From Candidatus Obscuribacterales bacterium (GTDB lineage: Bacteria > Cyanobacteriota > Vampirovibrionia > Obscuribacterales > Obscuribacteraceae), in NCBI GenBank assembly GCA_019637435.1, contig JAHBVO010000004.1, positions 310,001 to 374,000 on the forward strand: DNA of 64,000 bases. The letters are read 5' to 3'. Below are positions 59,518-64,000 of this stretch, piece after piece. Made by a program: the position numbers and the translations under genes. Within the stretch, counting starts at the first letter, position 1. Each line of letters begins with the position of its first letter. The notes beneath the pieces were generated by a model. It did not search any database, had not been told where the DNA came from, and worked only from the letters and a program-made list of their open reading frames with translations.

Positions 59518-60465
59518 TTAATGATGATCGTCATCATCGTCGTCGTCTTCGGGAAGTGGCTGGGTAAACTTCTGTCCGTTGATTTCGAGCGTAAAGGCCT
59601 TGCAGCCTTCGGGTACTTTGAACTCAAGAATGGCGGGCAGCCGCGCTTCGTAACGAGCAACAATTTTTCCCTTGTCATCGTATACGATACCACCTGATGC
59701 TACTGTCATCGTTTCATCGACGAGCACGGCAACCAGTTCTGCGACTTCGTTGATTTCCTCGGCTACGCGGTGGCACCACAAATGTCCAAATCCGGGATAC
59801 TCGGCATGACAGATGTCCTCCATTTGTTCTTCGTCGACACCATCACCGACACCAACCAGGATGAAGTTTAGCCTGGGCAGCTTGCCGTTTTTCATGTCGC
59901 GTACGACCGAATCGCAGAAAGCTTTTACTCTGTCCGCATCGTGGATGACGCCGTCCGTGACGAACACTGCGCATCCCTGACGAGCGCCGCGCAGCGCTTG
60001 ATCCTTCATGTATGAGACAAAATCGCGAAGCGCCGGCTCAAGGTTTGTAGAAGAACCGAAAACGCTTGGACCGGGGAACTTATAGCTTTCGACATCCTGA
60101 CCCTTGAGTTCGCCGATTACTTCGATAGATGACTTGTTTCCACAAGCCCAGTAGGCCACGCGAAGCAAACCATTACGATCCTTTGTGGCCAGATATTCCA
60201 GAATCCATCTAACTTGCGGCTCTACGACGTTAGGTTTAAATTCGGTGTTGGTGCCGAACAGCCAGTTTACGATCCCTTTCCACTTCTTTTTGTACTCGTA
60301 TTCGTCTTCCATGCTGCCGGAACCATCCAGGTAGATGGCCATGTCGAGACCTTCGACGGTCGGATCGTGCAACAGCGTCGCACGCACTTCGCCATGCTCG
60401 AAGTGGATGTCCGAAAAGGGCTCTACCGGTCTTTCGTGCACTTTCGTCATAGGTTTTTGTTTCAT
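59518..60465 (-). CDS. von Willebrand A domain protein, paralogue of its neighbour
   Basis: 315 residues, about 50-55% identical by eye to the previous VWA protein over most of its length. The MIDAS is intact: DGSGS in YLDGSGSMEDEYE, Thr in GSSTNLEPALRDFV, Asp in VFVTDGVIHD. The insert KKKWKGIVNWLFGTNTEFK distinguishes it. GFGHLWCHRVAEEINEVAEL, VDETMTVASGGIVYDDKG and AFTLEINGQKFTQPLP are shared with the paralogue. The tail is shorter and acidic (EDDDDDDDDHH). The ATG is next to AAGG with unusual close spacing; an ATG five codons later is possible. Both copies keep the Asp/His tail, so it is probably functional. Confidence 0.85.
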   Translation of the reverse strand: MKQKPMTKVHERPVEPFSDIHFEHGEVRATLLHDPTVEGLDMAIYLDGSGSMEDEYEYKKKWKGIVNWLFGTNTEFKPNVVEPQVRWILEYLATKDRNGLLRVAYWACGNKSSIEVIGELKGQDVESYKFPGPSVFGSSTNLEPALRDFVSYMKDQALRGARQGCAVFVTDGVIHDADRVKAFCDSVVRDMKNGKLPRLNFILVGVGDGVDEEQMEDICHAEYPGFGHLWCHRVAEEINEVAELVAVLVDETMTVASGGIVYDDKGKIVARYEARLPAILEFKVPEGCKAFTLEINGQKFTQPLPEDDDDDDDHH

Positions 60466-60540
60466 CCTTCTACTAGCCGACCCTTCGTCGGCTTTCTAAC
60501 AACTCAGAACGGGATTCCATTTACGAGGATTGTCTTTCGA

Positions 60541-61944
60541 TTACTCGAAATCTTTCATCCAATCAGGCGTTGACTCCGATGTCTTTTGCTCTGATGGTTG
60601 GGTTGTTTTTCGCTCCTCCTTGCTCGGTTTATTTTGCGAGCTAAAATCATTTAACCATTCGGGATTTTTGCTCGCGGGTCTCTGGGAAGAAACTTTTTGC
60701 GCGATCTGAGACACGCTAGTCAAGTTGGTGAGCCGGGTTTCAGTATTGCCTGGTTCCTGTCTATGAGTGGTTATGAAGTCATTCATCCATTCAGATTTTT
60801 TTGATTTTTGAGCGGGTGGAGGGGCGGAAACCGATCCAGTGGGTGTTTTGATTGGTCTGGGCGGCGCCGCTGTTTTGCGGCTTTGACCAGCGCGAGCTTC
60901 GACCGAAGCTGAGCGCACACGACTCTGTAGTGCCTTCGCCCGCGGTGGCGGGTATCCAGGCAGCTTCAAAAGCGACTGCTGTGCCAAAGCTATAAAATCG
61001 TCGACGGTTCCCTCGGGTGGAAGGGTAAACTTATCTTTTATGATTTTGCCGATTGCATTTGTGATCGATTTCGGCAGTGGCTTGTTCAATACATCGGGAA
61101 GAATGTTCGGAAGCCCTCCTGCTGCTCCGGGTTGGCGCATCGCCGTGTCGCCCTTGATCACATAGCCCTGGGATTTCAGATCGTTCTCGAATGTGAACCG
61201 GCTCACCACAGGTAGTGTCATGTCTCGCAGGGGATGATTCACTTTTTCTTTCTGAATGTCGTCTTTTAGCGCATCAAGCATGTCGTAAATGAGATTGGAC
61301 ACGAGGAATTCATTCCATGGATCTCCCAATCCGACATCACCCGGCATTAACGGATAAGTCATTACCAGCCCTTTGCCGCGCATAATTTCCTCTTCTCGAT
61401 CGCCTGGAAGGAGAATATTGAAACAACGCTGCGTTGCACCGGCAGCGCCGGTTTGATAATGGAATGAGTATTGTGCTGAATTGACTACCCCTGCGAGTAA
61501 GTCAATTCTGTTTACTGTCAATTGTCCTTGGATGCCACGATAACAGTCTTCGGACGAAGCAGGGAACGGTCCGTACATTGTCCCGTAGAGATAGACAGGA
61601 TCGTTGAGACCGGGCGTTTCTGGCGGCTGTTCAAGCGCCTCCAGGTGAAAAATGTAGAACTCCTGGCCATCTATCGTCCTGCTGGCAGCTGAGCCAATAA
61701 CCTCATTGAATGCCAGATCCTGTTGCACCTCTTCAGGCAGAGCCGATAAATCGTCATCGGAAACTGCTTTCAAAAATCCTGCAGCATCAATCGTGACAAG
61801 CCATTCGCGCTCGGCAACGTGTCTGCCCCCCAGGAAAAAACTGTCGATGGCATGAACAGGCTCCAACTGGCTTATCATGCCTTGTTCAGACCATTCAGAG
61901 TCAGAGCGACTGACAAAATATCTAGGTAATGGACGAGTGGCCAT
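60541..61944 (-). CDS. Unknown protein ending in three W(M/L)xDF motifs
   Basis: 467 residues, not recognised. The first 340 residues look like a folded soluble domain (RYFVSRSDSEWSEQGMI, YLYGTMYGPFPASSEDCYRG, QLTVNRIDLLAGVVNS, FTLPPEGTVDDFIALAQQSL). The last 120 are disordered, Ser/Pro/Lys/Gln-rich, and contain WMNDF (W386), WLNDF (W430) and WMKDF (W462, at the very C-terminus), each after a Ser/Pro/Glu residue. Spaced motifs of this kind usually dock onto partners. The Shine-Dalgarno is distant (AAGGAG, about 18 bases), so the start may be wrong. It is the first gene of the minus-strand run that continues with the two VWA genes and the metal ATPase. Confidence 0.75.
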   Translation of the reverse strand: MATRPLPRYFVSRSDSEWSEQGMISQLEPVHAIDSFFLGGRHVAEREWLVTIDAAGFLKAVSDDDLSALPEEVQQDLAFNEVIGSAASRTIDGQEFYIFHLEALEQPPETPGLNDPVYLYGTMYGPFPASSEDCYRGIQGQLTVNRIDLLAGVVNSAQYSFHYQTGAAGATQRCFNILLPGDREEEIMRGKGLVMTYPLMPGDVGLGDPWNEFLVSNLIYDMLDALKDDIQKEKVNHPLRDMTLPVVSRFTFENDLKSQGYVIKGDTAMRQPGAAGGLPNILPDVLNKPLPKSITNAIGKIIKDKFTLPPEGTVDDFIALAQQSLLKLPGYPPPRAKALQSRVRSASVEARAGQSRKTAAPPRPIKTPTGSVSAPPPAQKSKKSEWMNDFITTHRQEPGNTETRLTNLTSVSQIAQKVSSQRPASKNPEWLNDFSSQNKPSKEERKTTQPSEQKTSESTPDWMKDFE

Positions 61945-62184
61945 CGGTTTGTTCGTCAGTGCTCCTTGAAAACTAACATATCAGCAGGAACACGAACTAT
62001 ACCGGATCTAAACAATCTTCTTATTAACAGCTCACAAACCGTCAAGTAGCTAGAGCCGCCAGATATCTCAAGACGCTTGTCGGATGGGCGTTTTGGGGCG
62101 CCAAAATCGTGCTGGATGAATTGAACTTTTTGCCCTGGTTCTACGTATTAAAGATTGAGGGGTCTTTTCGTTGGAGGGTTCGCT
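61945..62184. other. Divergent intergenic region of the metal cluster
   Basis: Carries the promoters of the four-gene minus-strand cluster and of the small plus-strand gene. It includes the TTTTGGGGCGCCAAAA inverted repeat (62088-62103). Candidate minus-strand TATAGT and plus-strand TTGAAC/TATTAA elements are too weak to call. Confidence 0.35.
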
Positions 62185-62370
62185 ATGTTGGAGTTCGGTT
62201 TCGAAAATGCTGCAAACGCTGACGCTAGTCTGCTTCTGCTCATGGCGGTTACGTTCTCGGTTATGTCTGCTTTGGTGTCCGCGTGTCTATTTGACAGCCG
62301 AGCGGGCAGAGCGCGAATAGTTTCTGTTGATGAGTGCGAATGTGCCGAGTCCAGGATTACGCCACCATAA
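62185..62370 (+). CDS. Small single-pass membrane protein
   Basis: 61 residues. GGAGG lies seven bases before the ATG, a strong site, which selects this start over one ten codons upstream. One membrane helix (SLLLLMAVTFSVMSALVSAC) is flanked by polar ends. The tail has CECAES. No homologue recognised. The gene is divergent from the WMxDF protein gene, and its position next to the metal cluster may be chance. Confidence 0.55.
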   Translation: MLEFGFENAANADASLLLLMAVTFSVMSALVSACLFDSRAGRARIVSVDECECAESRITPP

Positions 62371-62412
62371 AGGTTGTCGGGACAAAGGACAAATTTGAGA
62401 GTGACGGGAAGC

Positions 62413-63020
62413 CTACATCAGCGCGAGCTGCTTCATGTAGCTGAAGGTTTTGGGAAACACGTTGACCAATTCGGTCGTTCGCCTGGTGATACCGGCGCCG
62501 GTGCCATGCGAAATTGCAAAAAGCTCTGCAAAACACTCGGAGCGTCCTCGCTCACCACCGTCATCTTGGCAGTAATACTGCCATTCCGTTCGTTGTGAGT
62601 TCGTCAAACGTCCGAAGTCTTCGCGGTATGCGGAGGCAAATTCTCCTCCCGAGGAGAGTTTCCTTTAGCTCGCCGCCCTGTTGTTTGCCAGATGAGGATT
62701 CGCTTCGAGGATGGTAGGACAAGCCAGGATCTTGCAGCCAGTGTCTTTCACTTCGTCCTTAATTTTTCGTGGTATCGCAGACAGTGCCCCCAGCACCATG
62801 TTGGATATCGCATCCGTGTCTTGAGTATGCCTGTGATGGGTTATTCTTTGCCGGACCGCCGATTGCTTTAGCAAACAGAGCAGCGGCTTCAGCAAATTTG
62901 CCGTTGGTGAAGAACGTATGAGCGGTCTTTAAATCAATGTTCTGCGCGCTTAAGGGAGGTACCGCAAAAATAAACAAAAGAAGCGCTGTTGTTAGAAGTT
63001 TCTTGCCCTTAAAACTCCAA
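62413..63020 (-). pseudogene. Remains of a secreted protein gene, broken by a frameshift and a stop
   Basis: Reading the minus strand, a signal peptide (KKLLTTALLLFIFAVPPLSA) and a TPR-like start (AHTFFTNGKFAEAAALFAKA) are seen, with no start codon before them. Near 62815-62835 the frame shifts by one, after which SNMVLGALSAIPRKIKDEVK continues. An in-frame TAA at 62665 stops it, and the same frame continues past it to KLSSGGEFASAYREDFGRL and RSECFAELFAISHGTGAGI, ending at 62413. The C-terminal part resembles zinc-peptidase-like or lethal-factor-like proteins, a weak impression. The gene appears inactivated. Assembly error would be an alternative for the frameshift but not for all defects. 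Confidence 0.6.
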
Positions 63021-63036
63021 TTGTTGATGAGTGGGT

Positions 63037-63942
63037 TTAGACAGCCTCTTGTCGGCCGCCTTTGAGTGCGGTTTTCAGCATGTAGGCCGCTATGCGAGCG
63101 TATGCGAGCAACATCAAACCAACGTATGCGAATCCATCCATATACCAGCGGTCTCCGCGGTAGTGTTTTCTCCAAAAACGATACAGACCACGATGAGAAG
63201 AGAGGATCATGCGCGCCTTCACTTGTTTTATGGACTGCCCATAGTGGTGAATTACCTGCGACGCTGGGTCGAACCATATTTGCCAGCCGTGTTGTTTGAC
63301 ACGGTAGCACCAGTCGACTTCTTCGAAAAGCATGAAGTAGCCCTCGTCTAAGAGACCGACTTCATCCAGGACTTTGCGCCTGATCATCAGACAAGCGCCC
63401 TCCGGTTGGTCTACCTCGCGCTTGTCATCATGGTTCCAGTCCAGCATTTTATATTCGCGAAATTTCTTTCCCTGTTCGGAACCGGCGGGAAACATCCTGC
63501 TTAAGCCCAAAAGCTCATACAACATGCCTATGAACGTTGGAAATGCCCGGCAGGATCTCTGCACGCTGCCGTCAGTGTTCAGAAGCTGTGGAGCAACTAC
63601 TCCACAATTCGGATTGGTTTCAAGAAATTCGATCAGTCTTTTAATGGCGCCAGGGAGAACCTCTGTGTCCGGATTGAGTAGCAGAACGTAATCGCTACTC
63701 GTTTCTCGTAAGGCCTGATTATTGGCCTTTGCAAATCCCAGATTGGACTGGTTGCGGACAAGCCGTACCCATGGGTGGTTTTTCGCAACCATGTCCGCTG
63801 ACCCGTCATGTGAATCGTTATCAATCAGGAAGACTTCGGACTCGACGTCGCTCAGACTGTCTAGCTCCTGTTTGACCGTAGTCAGGCAGCGATCCAGGAG
63901 ATCGCGAGTGTTCCAGCTGACTGTAACTATGGAGAGGCGCAT
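63037..63942 (-). CDS. Family 2 glycosyltransferase, rhamnosyltransferase-like
   Basis: 301 residues, GT-A fold. LSIVTVSWNTRDLLDRCLTT starts the domain, then VFLIDNDSHDGSADMVAK, RNQSNLGFAKANNQALR, LLLNPDTEVLPGAIK with the metal-binding D-x-E type, VAPQLLNTDGSVQRSCRAFP, and DEGYFMLFEEVDWCYRVKQHGWQIW. This is the WbbL/rhamnosyltransferase type that adds sugars to lipid-linked polysaccharide precursors. A C-terminal aromatic/basic segment (RGDRWYMDGFAYVGLMLLAY) may contact the membrane. The ribosome binding site is weak. The gene lies between the broken secreted protein gene and the window edge. Confidence 0.92.
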   Translation of the reverse strand: MRLSIVTVSWNTRDLLDRCLTTVKQELDSLSDVESEVFLIDNDSHDGSADMVAKNHPWVRLVRNQSNLGFAKANNQALRETSSDYVLLLNPDTEVLPGAIKRLIEFLETNPNCGVVAPQLLNTDGSVQRSCRAFPTFIGMLYELLGLSRMFPAGSEQGKKFREYKMLDWNHDDKREVDQPEGACLMIRRKVLDEVGLLDEGYFMLFEEVDWCYRVKQHGWQIWFDPASQVIHHYGQSIKQVKARMILSSHRGLYRFWRKHYRGDRWYMDGFAYVGLMLLAYARIAAYMLKTALKGGRQEAV

Positions 63943-63990
63943 TGCGGAGACTTCTGCCAGCGTGATTCAGGAATGTCGGAAGGAGAGCTC

Positions 63991-63996
63991 ATTGTA
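63991..63996 (-). promoter_or_regulatory. -10-like element before the GT2 gene
   Basis: TACAAT on the minus strand, about 50 bases before the GT2 start. The -35 would lie at or beyond the window edge, so this is only a partial call. Confidence 0.3.
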
Positions 63997-64000
63997 CCTG

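Noticed and set aside
1..64000. tRNA, rRNA, CRISPR or insertion sequences
   Set aside because: No cloverleaf, conserved rRNA stretch, regular spacer array, transposase frame or terminal inverted repeat was recognised by reading. A computer scan could still find a tRNA.

Overview
The window looks like a chromosomal segment of a large-genome, free-living bacterium of roughly 50% GC. It contains no rRNA, tRNA, CRISPR array, phage gene or insertion sequence that I can recognise. Several traits fit the non-photosynthetic cyanobacterial lineage (Melainabacteria/Vampirovibrionia, for example Obscuribacterales): a class II B12-dependent ribonucleotide reductase, Hanks-type kinases fused to TPRs or leucine-rich repeats, a DUF4388 protein, MshEN-type repeats, TonB-like/TPR secreted proteins, and many envelope glycosyltransferases. 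That affiliation is an inference from gene content and was not tested. GTG and TTG starts with good Shine-Dalgarno sequences are common.

Layout. 1-16 kb: the edge of a membrane gene, a large proline-rich protein, nucleotide metabolism (dcd, nrdJ with two upstream NrdR-like boxes), a ferredoxin-NADP reductase, an aldo/keto reductase, hutI, a Cas4/AddB-like nuclease relative, xseA-xseB and rplI. 16-24.6 kb: a GNAT acetyltransferase, rlmD, a lone sbcD-like nuclease, a hicAB toxin-antitoxin pair with an inverted repeat, and a coupled pair made of a nucleoside deoxyribosyltransferase-like protein and a 2OG-Fe(II) oxygenase. 24.6-30 kb: secreted and membrane proteins, including an alpha/beta hydrolase-TPR-thioredoxin fusion and two membrane paralogues. 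30-46.5 kb: surface glycan functions (GT2, epimerase, two giant GT-C membrane proteins, two GT4 enzymes, a cytidylyltransferase-like protein), a Q/Y-rich TPR protein, and an LRR-tailed kinase followed by a dual-specificity phosphatase. 46.8-55 kb: a DUF4388 + degenerate GGDEF protein coupled to a four-repeat MshEN-like protein, a YfhO-type membrane protein and a kinase-TPR protein.

55.1-62 kb is the most unusual part. It is a minus-strand four-gene cluster: an unknown protein ending in three W(M/L)xDF motifs, two paralogous von Willebrand A proteins with intact MIDAS residues and Asp/His-rich tails, and a P1B-4-type metal ATPase (SPC and HEGS motifs) whose N-terminus carries about ten copies of a 17-residue His/Cys-rich repeat. 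I propose this as a candidate undescribed metal-handling system. 62.4-63 kb holds the broken remains of a secreted protein gene, followed by a GT2 glycosyltransferase.
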